Source of the DNA: Streptomyces lasiicapitis
GTDB taxonomy: Bacteria; Actinomycetota; Actinomycetes; Streptomycetales; Streptomycetaceae
Reading direction: 5' to 3'
Length of the DNA stretch: 64,000 bases
NCBI RefSeq assembly: GCF_014646335.1
Contig: NZ_BMNG01000005.1
Coordinates: 309,543-373,542 of the forward strand
A program made the translations under genes and the position numbers. The notes beneath the pieces are model-generated. The model had not been told where the DNA came from and searched no databases. It was given only the letters and a program-made list of their open reading frames with translations. Positions 31,788-40,441 of this stretch are shown here, in pieces. The stretch's first letter is position 1. Each line of letters begins with the position of its first letter.

Positions 31788-33215
31788 GTGGATCACGCGC
31801 CCGCGTATGCGAGAGCCCAACCCCTGGGCGGGCTCGGCCAGTTGGCGCCCGTCCTCCCCGTCGTCCTCCTGGTCGCCCTCCTCGCCCTGCCCGTCCCGGC
31901 CGAAGCCGGTGAGGGCGGCGGCACCGGCTCCCCCGCCGACGCCTTCTCCGCCCTCGTCGTCGGCCTCGCCCTCCTCCACGTCGTACGCACCGCCCGCCGC
32001 CCCCTCACCCGCCGCGCCGCCGTGATCCTCGGCCTCCCGGTCGTCGGCATCACCGCTGCGGCCTGCGCCTCCGCCTCTGCGGCCACCGGGCTCGCCGGGG
32101 CCGCGCGCTACCTCCAGGTCTTCGTCCTGGTACCGGCCGCCGTCCTCGTCCTGATCCGCGACGCCCGTCAATTCCGGGTGCTGGCCTGGGCGTTCGTCGG
32201 GCTCGCGCTGTTCCAGGGCGCGCTCGGCGTGCACCAGAACCTCACCGGGACCGGGGCCTCGTACATGGGCGAGGACATCCGGGCCGTGGGCACGTTCGGG
32301 CCGACGGACGTGATGGGGATGGCGACGGTCGTGTCGTACGGCTTCGTCGCCGCGCTCGCCCTCGCCTTCCGGCCGGACGCGCCCCGGCAGCGGGCCGCCG
32401 CGCTGACCTGCGCGGGTCTCCTTACGGTGCCGCTGGCGCTGTCCTTCAGCCGGGGCGCGTGGATCGCCACGGCCGCGGCCTGCGCGGTGGTGCTGCTGCT
32501 CGCGGGCGTGCGCCGCGCGCTGCGGGCCGCGCTCGCCGCGGCGGCCGCCGCCGTGGTCCTCGTGGCCGGGCTCGGCATGGGCTCGCAGCTGCTCCAGGAA
32601 CGGCTCAGCAGCATCACCCAGGTCACGGACGCCCCCGACCAGTCCGTCACCGACCGGTACGCGATGTGGGCCGCGTCCGTCGACATGTGGCGGGACCGCC
32701 CGGTGACCGGCGTCGGCCTCAAGGGCTTCCCCGAACACCGCGACAGCCACGCCTCCTTGGCCCTGTCCTCCGGCAGCGACACCGCGGGCGCGGGCGCCGA
32801 GTTCCGCCGCCAGCCGCTGCTCTCCCCGCACAACATGTACCTGCTCATCCTCAGCGAACAGGGCCTCCTCGGCCTGCTCACGCTCGCGGGCGGGTGGCTC
32901 GCGCTCCTTGTGTGCGCGGTGCGGGGGTGGGCCCGCGTGCGGCGGCCGGGCCGCCGCCCGTCCGGCGCCGGGGAACTGGACTGTGCCCTCGCCGCCTGCG
33001 GACTGCTCGTCTGGCAGTTGGTCGACTTCATGTACGCCGACATCGGCGGCCCGTCCACGGTGCTCACGGCGGTGGCGCTCGGGGGGTGCGCCTGGTGGGG
33101 GCTGCGGCCTCGGGATTCGTACGAGGAGTGCGAGACGTACGAGACGCATGCGGCGTACGAGGCCTGTGAGACGTACGACGTGGGCGCGCCGAACGTCACC
33201 GCGGGGGCGCGATGA
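31788..33215 (+). CDS. O-antigen ligase/Wzy-like polymerase membrane protein
   Basis: About 475 residues from GTG 31788. Ten or more membrane segments and a long extracytoplasmic loop (about 275-350) before the motif SPHNMYLLILSEQGLLG place it in the Wzy_C (O-antigen ligase) superfamily. Such proteins polymerise or ligate lipid-linked glycans at the outer membrane face. The C-terminal tail is odd: repeated ETY/YE-A/C units encoded by imprecise acgtacgag-type repeats at 33117-33180. Its stop overlaps the flippase start (ATGA). Confidence 0.87.
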   Translation: MDHAPAYARAQPLGGLGQLAPVLPVVLLVALLALPVPAEAGEGGGTGSPADAFSALVVGLALLHVVRTARRPLTRRAAVILGLPVVGITAAACASASAATGLAGAARYLQVFVLVPAAVLVLIRDARQFRVLAWAFVGLALFQGALGVHQNLTGTGASYMGEDIRAVGTFGPTDVMGMATVVSYGFVAALALAFRPDAPRQRAAALTCAGLLTVPLALSFSRGAWIATAAACAVVLLLAGVRRALRAALAAAAAAVVLVAGLGMGSQLLQERLSSITQVTDAPDQSVTDRYAMWAASVDMWRDRPVTGVGLKGFPEHRDSHASLALSSGSDTAGAGAEFRRQPLLSPHNMYLLILSEQGLLGLLTLAGGWLALLVCAVRGWARVRRPGRRPSGAGELDCALAACGLLVWQLVDFMYADIGGPSTVLTAVALGGCAWWGLRPRDSYEECETYETHAAYEACETYDVGAPNVTAGAR

Positions 33216-34930
33216 CGATCCTGCCCGGCACCAAGGCGGAACCCCCACCCGCAGCACCCGTGGAACCGGCCCCCGGGCCGACCCCGCCCGCCGACCCCGG
33301 CAACGCCTTCCTCGCCAAGGCCGCCGTCGTCACCGCCGTGCTGACCGTCGCCGGGTCCCTCCTCGGGCTCGTGCGCGACCAGGTGCTCGCGCACTTCTTC
33401 GGGGCCGGGAGCGACACCGACGCGTTCCTGGTGGCGTGGACCGTGCCGGAGATGGCGGCGACGCTGCTCATCGAGGACGGGCTCGCCTTCTTCCTGGTAC
33501 CGGCGTTCAGCCTGGCCCTCGCGCGGCGCGCGGCGGGGGCGGGGCCCGATCCGGTGCGTGCCCTGGTCGCCGCGTCGCTGCCCAGGATGGCCCTGTGCTT
33601 CGTGGCCGCGGGCCTCGTCCTCATCGCCGCCGCCCCGCTCCTGGTCGCCGCGCTCGCGCCGGGACTTCCGGACCCGGGGCTCGCCGTGGACTGCACCCGG
33701 CTCACCGCCACCTGCACGCTGACGTTCGGCCTGGCCGGCTACTGCAGTGCCGCGCTCCGCGCGCATCAGCGCTTCGTGGCACCCGCGTCCGTGTACGTCG
33801 TCTACAACGCCGCCATCATCGCCGCCCTGGTCCTGCTCGCCGCGCCGTTCGGGGTGCGGGCGGCGGCGGTGGGTGTCGCGCTCGGCGGGGCGTGCATGGT
33901 CGTGGTGCAGGCGCCGTCGCTGTGGCGGCAGTTGCGGCGCGGGGAGCCGGGTCTCGCGGCCTCGCTCCCGACGCGTACGGAGGACGGAGCTGCCGCCGCG
34001 CGGCTGCGGACGGCCGTGATCTGGACCGTGCTGCTCTTCGCGCTGTGCCGGCAGTCGCAGGTGCTGATCGAGCGGTTCCTCGCGTCGTCGCTGCCCGCAG
34101 GGGCGATCTCGCATCTGAACTACGCGCAGAAGGTCGCGCAGATGCCGATGGTGCTTTCCCTGATGCTGTGCACGGTCACCTTTCCGGTGGTGGCGCGGGC
34201 GCTTGCCGAGGGCCGCACGGAGCAGGCGCGCGACCGCGTCGAGCGGGACCTCGTGCTCGCCGGGTGCGTGGTGCTGTGCGGCGCGGCGGCGATCGTCGCG
34301 TGCGCGCCCGCGCTGGTCCAACTTCTCTTCCAGCGGGGCGCGTTCACCGGTGCGGACACCGCGACGACGGCCGGTGTGATGCGGGTGTACGCGCTCGGCC
34401 TGCTCGGGCACACCCTGGTGGGCGCGCTGGCCCGCGCGCACTTCTCCGTCGGCCGGACCACCTGGGCGCCGCTGGCCGCGATGGCCGTCGGCATCGTCGC
34501 GACGGCCGGGCTCGGCTTCCTGACCGTGGGCACCTGGGGCGTGTACGGCATCGCGGGCGCCAACGCGGCGGGGATCTGCGTGACCGCGCTGCTCCTGCTG
34601 CACGCGCTCGGGCCGCGCGCCGTGCCGCTGCGTACCCGTGCCGTCGGCGGCCAGTTGGCCCGGCTCGGGCTGGCGGCGGCGGGGTCGGCGGCGCTGGGCG
34701 CGTGGTGCGTGCGCCACGTCGAGCCGCCCGCGTTGGCCGTCCTGGCGGGCGGGCTCGTGGTGGGGGTGTCGTTCGTGGCCATCGGGTGGGGAGTGGGGGC
34801 GAAGCCGTGCGGGGGCGCGGTGGGGTGGTGCGGGGGTGTGGTGCGGCGGGGCGGACCCCTGCCGCGCGCCGTCGCCGTACGCCTCCGCGCCGTCCGCTCC
34901 ACCACACGAAAGCGACGCCATGACGGTTGA
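33212..34930 (+). CDS. MurJ/MviN-family lipid-linked oligosaccharide flippase
   Basis: 572 residues, with about fourteen membrane segments and the MurJ-type start (AKAAVVTAVLTVAGSLLGLVRD, then GAGSDTDAFLVAWTVP). The Pro-rich cytoplasmic N-terminus lacks a kinase-like domain, unlike mycobacterial MurJ. In this locus it probably flips the lipid-linked repeat unit, acting in place of a Wzx protein; a second MurJ elsewhere for lipid II is expected. It overlaps the upstream polymerase by four bases and the downstream deacetylase by 11 bases. Confidence 0.88.
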   Translation: MTILPGTKAEPPPAAPVEPAPGPTPPADPGNAFLAKAAVVTAVLTVAGSLLGLVRDQVLAHFFGAGSDTDAFLVAWTVPEMAATLLIEDGLAFFLVPAFSLALARRAAGAGPDPVRALVAASLPRMALCFVAAGLVLIAAAPLLVAALAPGLPDPGLAVDCTRLTATCTLTFGLAGYCSAALRAHQRFVAPASVYVVYNAAIIAALVLLAAPFGVRAAAVGVALGGACMVVVQAPSLWRQLRRGEPGLAASLPTRTEDGAAAARLRTAVIWTVLLFALCRQSQVLIERFLASSLPAGAISHLNYAQKVAQMPMVLSLMLCTVTFPVVARALAEGRTEQARDRVERDLVLAGCVVLCGAAAIVACAPALVQLLFQRGAFTGADTATTAGVMRVYALGLLGHTLVGALARAHFSVGRTTWAPLAAMAVGIVATAGLGFLTVGTWGVYGIAGANAAGICVTALLLLHALGPRAVPLRTRAVGGQLARLGLAAAGSAALGAWCVRHVEPPALAVLAGGLVVGVSFVAIGWGVGAKPCGGAVGWCGGVVRRGGPLPRAVAVRLRAVRSTTRKRRHDG

Positions 34931-35726
34931 TTCCACGCGGCCCGACGAGGCCACGGCAAGCATGGCCGGCCCAGCCGGTACGGCCACCACACTGCCCTGG
35001 ATCGCGATGTACCACTCCATCGCCGACCCCGCCCAAGACCCGTACCACATCACCGTCTCCCCCGACCGCCTCGACGCCCAGTTGGCCTGGCTGCGCCGAC
35101 GGGGCCTGCGCGGAGTCTCCATGGAGCGGCTCCTGGATGCCTGCGGACGCGGGCGGGGCCGCGGTCTCGTGGGGCTGACCTTCGACGACGGGTACGCGGA
35201 CTTCCTCACGCACGCCGTACCCCTGCTGCGCCACCACGACTGCACCGCCACCGTCTTCGTACTGCCCGGACGCCTCGGCGGCGACAACGCCTGGGACCCG
35301 CTCGGCCCCCGCAAGCCCCTCCTCGACGCCGACGGCGTGCGGCGGGCCGCCGGGCACGACATGGAGGTCGCCTCGCACGGCCTGACCCACGTCGACCTCA
35401 CCCGGGCCGACGACTCCACCCTGCGCCGCGAAGTCGCGTACAGCCGGGCCGCGTTGGCCGACCTGACCGGACGCGACGTACGCGGATTCTGCTACCCGTA
35501 CGGCCACGCGGACCCGCGCGTCCTCGACGCCGTGCGCGCCGCCGGATACACGTACGCCTGCGCCATCGCCCCAGGCCAACTCACCGGCCCCCTCGCCCTG
35601 CCCCGCATCCACATCGGGCAGAACGACACGGCCTGGCGGCTGACCCTGAAACAGGCCACCAACCGGTCGCGCGGCCGCACCCTGCGCCCGGAACACGCCC
35701 CGCTCCCGGCGGCGGTGACCGCGTGA
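34920..35726 (+). CDS. Polysaccharide deacetylase (NodB domain)
   Basis: 268 residues from ATG 34920, overlapping the flippase by 11 bases. NodB signatures are present: TFDDGYADF with the catalytic Asp and metal Asp, metal-binding ASHGLTHVDL, and RGFCYPYGHADPRV. It removes N-acetyl groups from amino sugars. No signal peptide is visible, so it may act on lipid-linked precursors inside the cell. This points to N-acetylhexosamine in the polymer, an inference. Confidence 0.9.
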   Translation: MTVDSTRPDEATASMAGPAGTATTLPWIAMYHSIADPAQDPYHITVSPDRLDAQLAWLRRRGLRGVSMERLLDACGRGRGRGLVGLTFDDGYADFLTHAVPLLRHHDCTATVFVLPGRLGGDNAWDPLGPRKPLLDADGVRRAAGHDMEVASHGLTHVDLTRADDSTLRREVAYSRAALADLTGRDVRGFCYPYGHADPRVLDAVRAAGYTYACAIAPGQLTGPLALPRIHIGQNDTAWRLTLKQATNRSRGRTLRPEHAPLPAAVTA

Positions 35727-36925
35727 GGGTCCTGCACATCATCACCGGGCTCGGCATGGGCGGCGCCGAGCAGCAACTGCGCCTGCTGCTCCGCCACGTG
35801 CCCGCCACCTGCGACGTCCTCACCCTCACCAACGCGGGCACCGTCGCCCGCGGCATCACCGCCGACGGCACCCGCGTCACCGACCTCGGCATGGCCGGCA
35901 ACCGCGACCTCGCCGTCCTGCCCCGCCTGGTCCGGCAGATCCGCGCGGGCCGCTACGACGTCGTCCACACCCACCTCTACCGCGCCTGCCTGTACGGCCG
36001 GATCGCCGCGCGCCTCGCCGGGGTGCGCGCGGTCGTGGCCACCGAACACTCCCTGGGCGACTCGCAGTTGGAGGGCCGCCCGCTGACCTCCGGCGTCCGG
36101 GCCCTGTACCTCGCCGGGGAGCGGCTCGGCCGCGTCACCGTCGCCGTCTCCCCGGCCGTCGGCGCCCGCCTGAACCGGTGGGGCGTGCCGTGGCAGCGCA
36201 TCCGCGTGGTGCCCAACGGCATCGACGCCGACCGCTTCCGCTTCGACCCGGCCGCCCGCGCGGCGGCCCGCGCCCAGCTCGGCCTGCCCGAGGACGCGTT
36301 CGTCATCGGCGGCGTCGGCCGCCTCACCGAGGGCAAGCGCTTCGACGTACTCCTGCGGGCCGCTGCCCAACTCCCGCCCGACGTACGGGTTCTCCTGGTG
36401 GGGACCGGGCCGCAGGAGCCGGAGCTGCGGCGCCTGGCCGGGCGCCTCGGGATCGCCGAGCGGGTGCGGTTCGCGGGGGAGACGGCGCACGAGGACGGGG
36501 GTGTCGGGAGCGACGGGGGAGACGGGCGCCTCGTCGGCGACGGCAACGCCGACCGGTCCTGCCGGGCCGCCGCCCACCTGCCCTCCCTGCTCGCCGCCAT
36601 GGACACCCTCGCCTCGCCCTCTCCGGAGGAGGCCTTCGGGCTCGCGCTGGTGGAGGGCCTGGCCTGCGGGCTGCCCGTCCTGTACGCGTCCTGCCCCGCC
36701 ATCGAGGGACTGCCCCGGGGCGAGCGCACCAACTCCGCGTACTGCGCGAGCGACCCCGACTCCTTCGCGCAGGTCCTGTACGGCCTGCGTCAGTCAGGAC
36801 CCTCGCCGCACCGCACGGCACCGGCCGCGGTGCGGCACTACAGCATCACCCGCAGCGCCGGTCGGCTCATGGACGTGTACGCGTCCGTGCTCTCCGGCCC
36901 GAACCAGGAGGTGACCCCCCGATGA
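35723..36925 (+). CDS. GT4-family glycosyltransferase
   Basis: 400 residues from GTG 35723, overlapping the deacetylase stop (GTGA). GT-B signatures: GLGMGGAEQQL near the start, DVVHTHLYRA, VPNGIDADRF, GVGRLTEGKRFDVLL and SPSPEEAFGLALVEGLACGLPV. A Gly/Asp-rich insert (about residues 256-275) interrupts the donor domain, where most relatives have a short loop. It should add a further sugar to the repeat unit. The stop overlaps the next ATG, which is preceded by an ideal AGGAGGTGA. Confidence 0.9.
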   Translation: MRVLHIITGLGMGGAEQQLRLLLRHVPATCDVLTLTNAGTVARGITADGTRVTDLGMAGNRDLAVLPRLVRQIRAGRYDVVHTHLYRACLYGRIAARLAGVRAVVATEHSLGDSQLEGRPLTSGVRALYLAGERLGRVTVAVSPAVGARLNRWGVPWQRIRVVPNGIDADRFRFDPAARAAARAQLGLPEDAFVIGGVGRLTEGKRFDVLLRAAAQLPPDVRVLLVGTGPQEPELRRLAGRLGIAERVRFAGETAHEDGGVGSDGGDGRLVGDGNADRSCRAAAHLPSLLAAMDTLASPSPEEAFGLALVEGLACGLPVLYASCPAIEGLPRGERTNSAYCASDPDSFAQVLYGLRQSGPSPHRTAPAAVRHYSITRSAGRLMDVYASVLSGPNQEVTPR

Positions 36926-37764
36926 GCGCCCCTTCGAGCGCCCCCTCACCCACCAAGTCCGGCTCTCCGTCCGGCTCTTCGCCCAGCTCTTCGCCCGGTC
37001 CTTCGACGCCTTCCGACGGCGGTACGTCCACGTCCAGTGGTACGCCGAGTGCGCCCGGTACGCCGAGCGCCCCCGAAAGCCGCCTTCCGCGCCCCCTGCA
37101 CCCCCTGCGCCCCTTCCTCACGCGCCTCACCCCCCTCCCCCGACCACCCCGCTGGTCCCTCCTCCCCGCCTGCGCCGCCCTCGGCGCCCTCGCGGGCGGG
37201 GCGTACGGGCTGCTGCAGACGCCGGAGTACACCGCCACGAGCTACGTCGTCGCCGTGCCGCAGGCCAAGAGCGACCCCGCCACGGCCCTGGGCTTCGCGC
37301 AGGCGTACGGCAGGGTCGCCACGCAGCTCGCGGTGCTCGGCGACGCGCAGGTCGCCGCGCGGGTGTCGCCCGCCGAGCTGCAGGACCGTGTGAAGGTGGC
37401 GACGTCCCCCGACGCCCCGATGATCTCCGTCGCCGCCTCGGCCACCCGCCCCGACGAGGCCGCGACCCTCGCGAACGCGGTCGCCCGCGCGCTGACCACG
37501 AGCGCCAACCACACCAAGAGCAGCACCCAGGTCAAGCTCCTGCCGTTCTCCCGCGCCGTCGCGCCCACCGCCCCCTCCTCGCTCTCCACACCGGTGAGCG
37601 CGCTGGTAGGCCTGTGCGCGGGCGGACTGCTCGGCGGCCTCGCGCTCCTGGTGCGCCCCCGCGCGGGAGCCCGCCCCGCACGCTCCGGTACGCCCGGTAC
37701 GCCCGACGCACCCGGTGCCGCCGTGCCGGGCCCCGCACCCGCCGAGGTCCGGAGCGGCGCATGA
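36922..37764 (+). CDS. Wzz/YveK-like chain-length or export co-polymerase
   Basis: 280 residues from ATG, overlapping the GT4 stop. A Ser/Pro/Thr-rich cytoplasmic start precedes two membrane segments (about 78-97 and 223-245) that flank an extracytoplasmic domain, the Wzz topology. The sequence after the first segment, TPEYTATSYVVA, is typical. Wzz proteins set polymer length. No tyrosine kinase domain or partner is encoded next to it. The stop overlaps the GNAT gene start. Confidence 0.82.
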   Translation: MSAPSSAPSPTKSGSPSGSSPSSSPGPSTPSDGGTSTSSGTPSAPGTPSAPESRLPRPLHPLRPFLTRLTPLPRPPRWSLLPACAALGALAGGAYGLLQTPEYTATSYVVAVPQAKSDPATALGFAQAYGRVATQLAVLGDAQVAARVSPAELQDRVKVATSPDAPMISVAASATRPDEAATLANAVARALTTSANHTKSSTQVKLLPFSRAVAPTAPSSLSTPVSALVGLCAGGLLGGLALLVRPRAGARPARSGTPGTPDAPGAAVPGPAPAEVRSGA

Positions 37765-38999
37765 CCCCCACCGCCAGACTCGGCACCGGGAACACCGGAA
37801 ACACCGGAAACACCAGACGCACCGGACACACCGGACACACCGGCCACCGCACAGGACGCCGCCTCGGCCTCCGCGTCGGACTCTGCGTCGACGAGGCCGA
37901 GTTCGAGTCCCTCGCCGGGCCGTGGCGACGGCTGTACCAGTCGTGCCCCGAGGCGACGCCGTTCCAGAGCCACGCGTGGCTGACCTCGTGGTGGCGGTCG
38001 TACGGCAGGCCGGGGCGGCTGCGGGTGCTGCTGGTGCGCGACGGCGGCGAGCTGATCGCGGCGGCACCGCTGATGCGGGTGCACGGACCCGTGCCCGCGC
38101 TGCGGCCGCTCGGCGGCGCGATCTCGGACTTCGCCGACGTGCTGCTCGGCGCCGGGCACCGCGAGCACGCGGCGGACGCCCTGACCGAGGGCCTGCGCGG
38201 CCTCGCCCGCACCGCCCTGATCGACCTCCGCGAGGTGCGTCCCGGCGGCTGCGCGGAGAGCGTGTACGAGCGGTGGCGCGGCCCGCGCCGCGAACTCGCC
38301 GACTCCCGCTGCCTGGAACTGCCCCCGCTGCCCGTCGACGAACTCCTCAAGCGGCTGCCCACCACGACCGCCCAGCGCGCCCGCGCCAAGCTGCGCAAGC
38401 TGACCGCGGCCGGGGTACGGAGCCGTGTCGTACCGGCCGACGAGGTGGAGGCGTCCGTCGGCACCCTGCTGCGCCTTCACCAACTCCAGTGGCAGGGCAG
38501 GAAGGTGACCTCCGAGCATCTGCGGCCGCGGTTCCGCGAGCACCTGCTGCGTTCGGTGCGGCCGATGGTCGCGGCGGGCGACGCGGTGGTGACGGAGTTC
38601 CACGTCGAAGGCGAGGTGCTCGCCGCCGACGTGACGCTGCTGTCCCCGCGCTTCGCCGGCGGCTACCTCTACGGCGCCCATCCACAGCTGCGGGAGCGCA
38701 AGGTGGACGTCGCCACGATGCTCCTCGACGCCTGCACCCGGCACACCTCGGGCGAGCACCCCCGCACCCTGAGCCTCCTGCGCGGCGACGAACCGTACAA
38801 ACACCACTGGCGCCCCGACCCGGTCACCAACCGCCGCTTCCTCCTTGCCCGCACGCACACGGCCCCGCTCCTTGCGGCAGCGGCGGGCGAGGCGGCGGCA
38901 CGGGGGTGGGCGCGGCGGGTGCGCCAGGAACGCCACGAACGAGCCGAACGAACCGAACGAACCGAACGGCAGGAGCGGGCCGGCGGAGCCAAGTCGTGA
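37761..38999 (+). CDS. GNAT-fold acyltransferase (BcsL/FemAB-like, Acetyltransf_6)
   Basis: 412 residues from ATG. The N-terminus has a short GNTGNTGNT repeat and the C-terminus RTERTERQER repeats. The core carries FQSHAWLTSWWRSYG, LHQLQWQGR, and VASTML-like VDVATMLLDACT typical of the CelD/BcsL acyltransferase group found in cellulose and exopolysaccharide loci. It may acylate or aminoacylate a sugar precursor. It is last in the run of overlapping genes starting at 28220. Confidence 0.8.
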   Translation: MTPTARLGTGNTGNTGNTRRTGHTGHTGHRTGRRLGLRVGLCVDEAEFESLAGPWRRLYQSCPEATPFQSHAWLTSWWRSYGRPGRLRVLLVRDGGELIAAAPLMRVHGPVPALRPLGGAISDFADVLLGAGHREHAADALTEGLRGLARTALIDLREVRPGGCAESVYERWRGPRRELADSRCLELPPLPVDELLKRLPTTTAQRARAKLRKLTAAGVRSRVVPADEVEASVGTLLRLHQLQWQGRKVTSEHLRPRFREHLLRSVRPMVAAGDAVVTEFHVEGEVLAADVTLLSPRFAGGYLYGAHPQLRERKVDVATMLLDACTRHTSGEHPRTLSLLRGDEPYKHHWRPDPVTNRRFLLARTHTAPLLAAAAGEAAARGWARRVRQERHERAERTERTERQERAGGAKS

Positions 39000-39023
39000 C
39001 CCCGCCGCCCGAGTCCCCGCCCC

Positions 39024-40274
39024 TCACCCCCGCGCCCGCTGCTCCCTCCGCTCCCACCAGTCGAACCGCACGCACAGCTTCCCGCCCAGCCAGTACTCGA
39101 CCCAGTCGCCCAGGTTCAGCGGCGAGCAGTTCGGCGGCCGCACCGGCTCGGTCGGCTTCGGCGTCGGGTTCGTCGGCAGCCCGGACAGCGCCTCGCGGTA
39201 CACCTTCGTGGACTTCGGGTTGTCCTTGCACTGCCACACCCCGTGGGGGCAGTAGTCGGTGACCGTGTTGTACAGCGGCTTGTGCTCGTCCATCCACTTC
39301 AGCATCCGGCGCATGTACTCGTCGTTGTCGCCGTTGCGGAAGAGTCCCCATTCGGGATACGAGATCGGCTTCTTGTGGGCCTTCGCGAAATCCACGTGAT
39401 GCTGGAGCCCGTACTCCTCGCCCACCTGCTGGTCGAATGTCATGCCGTTCGGCTGGTCGTACGAATCCATGCCGATGATGTCGACCACGTCGTCGCCCGG
39501 ATAGCACTGCGTCCAGGGAATGGCGTCCCGCCCGCGGTTCGGCGTGAAGTCGAACTTGAATTTCTGCCCCGGGACCGCGCGCATCACGGTGACGATGCGT
39601 TTCCAGTACGCCTTCCAGGACTCCGGGTCGGGGCCGCAACGGTGGGTGTACGTCGTGCCGTTCATCTCCCACCCGGGCACCACCACCGTGTCCGGCACCC
39701 CGAGGTCGACGAGGCGCTTGGCGAGGACGCGGAAGTGCTCGTCGTAGTCGCCGGCCGCCCCCCGCCGCAGCATCGACCGCACCTCCCAGTCGCTCACGTG
39801 GTCCTCGTTGCGCTCCAGCATCGGCACGTTCAGGACGAAGAGCCGGTCGTCCTTGGCCTTGCGCCAGGCCGCCCAGCTCTCCAGGAAGCGCGGCGCGCCC
39901 TCGATGTTGCTCCACCGGTCACCCGGCAGGTAGGTGTGCCCGACCCGCAGCTCGGTCCCGTCCAGCCACTTGCTCAGCTCGGCCATGCGGTCGACGCCGA
40001 GGGGGCCGTAGTCGAGGTAGGCGCCGATGGCGGGGGCGTCCGGGACCACCGGCGAGGCCGGGGCGGGCGGGATCGGCGGGGTGGAGGGGACCGCGGGGAC
40101 CGCGGGGACGGCCGGGTCCGCCGCGGCGGACGGCGCCGGGGCCGGCGTCGGCTCCCCGTCGCGCGGCGCCGCTCCCACGGTGTGTCCGGGCACGGCCGCG
40201 AGGGCCGTCGACGCGATGATTCCGGCAGCGACAAAAGCCAGCCGCTTTCGGCGCTGGCCACGCCATGGGGTCAT
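39024..40274 (-). CDS. Secreted GH26-like glycoside hydrolase
   Basis: About 416 residues from ATG 40274 with GAGGAGC upstream. A signal peptide (about 1-36) and Pro/Ala-rich linker precede a TIM-barrel domain like GH26 beta-mannanases. The acid/base Glu is in PGWEMNGTTY and the nucleophile Glu in YPEWGLF. A C-terminal extension contains two cysteines. It would cut or remodel a beta-linked polymer outside the cell. It is opposite in strand to all other exopolysaccharide genes and divergent from the ATP-grasp gene. Confidence 0.85.
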   Translation of the reverse strand: MTPWRGQRRKRLAFVAAGIIASTALAAVPGHTVGAAPRDGEPTPAPAPSAAADPAVPAVPAVPSTPPIPPAPASPVVPDAPAIGAYLDYGPLGVDRMAELSKWLDGTELRVGHTYLPGDRWSNIEGAPRFLESWAAWRKAKDDRLFVLNVPMLERNEDHVSDWEVRSMLRRGAAGDYDEHFRVLAKRLVDLGVPDTVVVPGWEMNGTTYTHRCGPDPESWKAYWKRIVTVMRAVPGQKFKFDFTPNRGRDAIPWTQCYPGDDVVDIIGMDSYDQPNGMTFDQQVGEEYGLQHHVDFAKAHKKPISYPEWGLFRNGDNDEYMRRMLKWMDEHKPLYNTVTDYCPHGVWQCKDNPKSTKVYREALSGLPTNPTPKPTEPVRPPNCSPLNLGDWVEYWLGGKLCVRFDWWERREQRARG

Positions 40275-40441
40275 GACTGCTCCTCGAGGACCGGGCCACA
40301 CATTCCGACGCCATTACCGGCGTCATCAAAGACACCGATACTGACGCTCCGTCATATGTATTTCTTTTACGCCAATCGAGTCCCTAACCCTCCTCGACCA
40401 CACATCGCCCCTATTGGGCGAGCGACAAGCAAAGGTCCACG

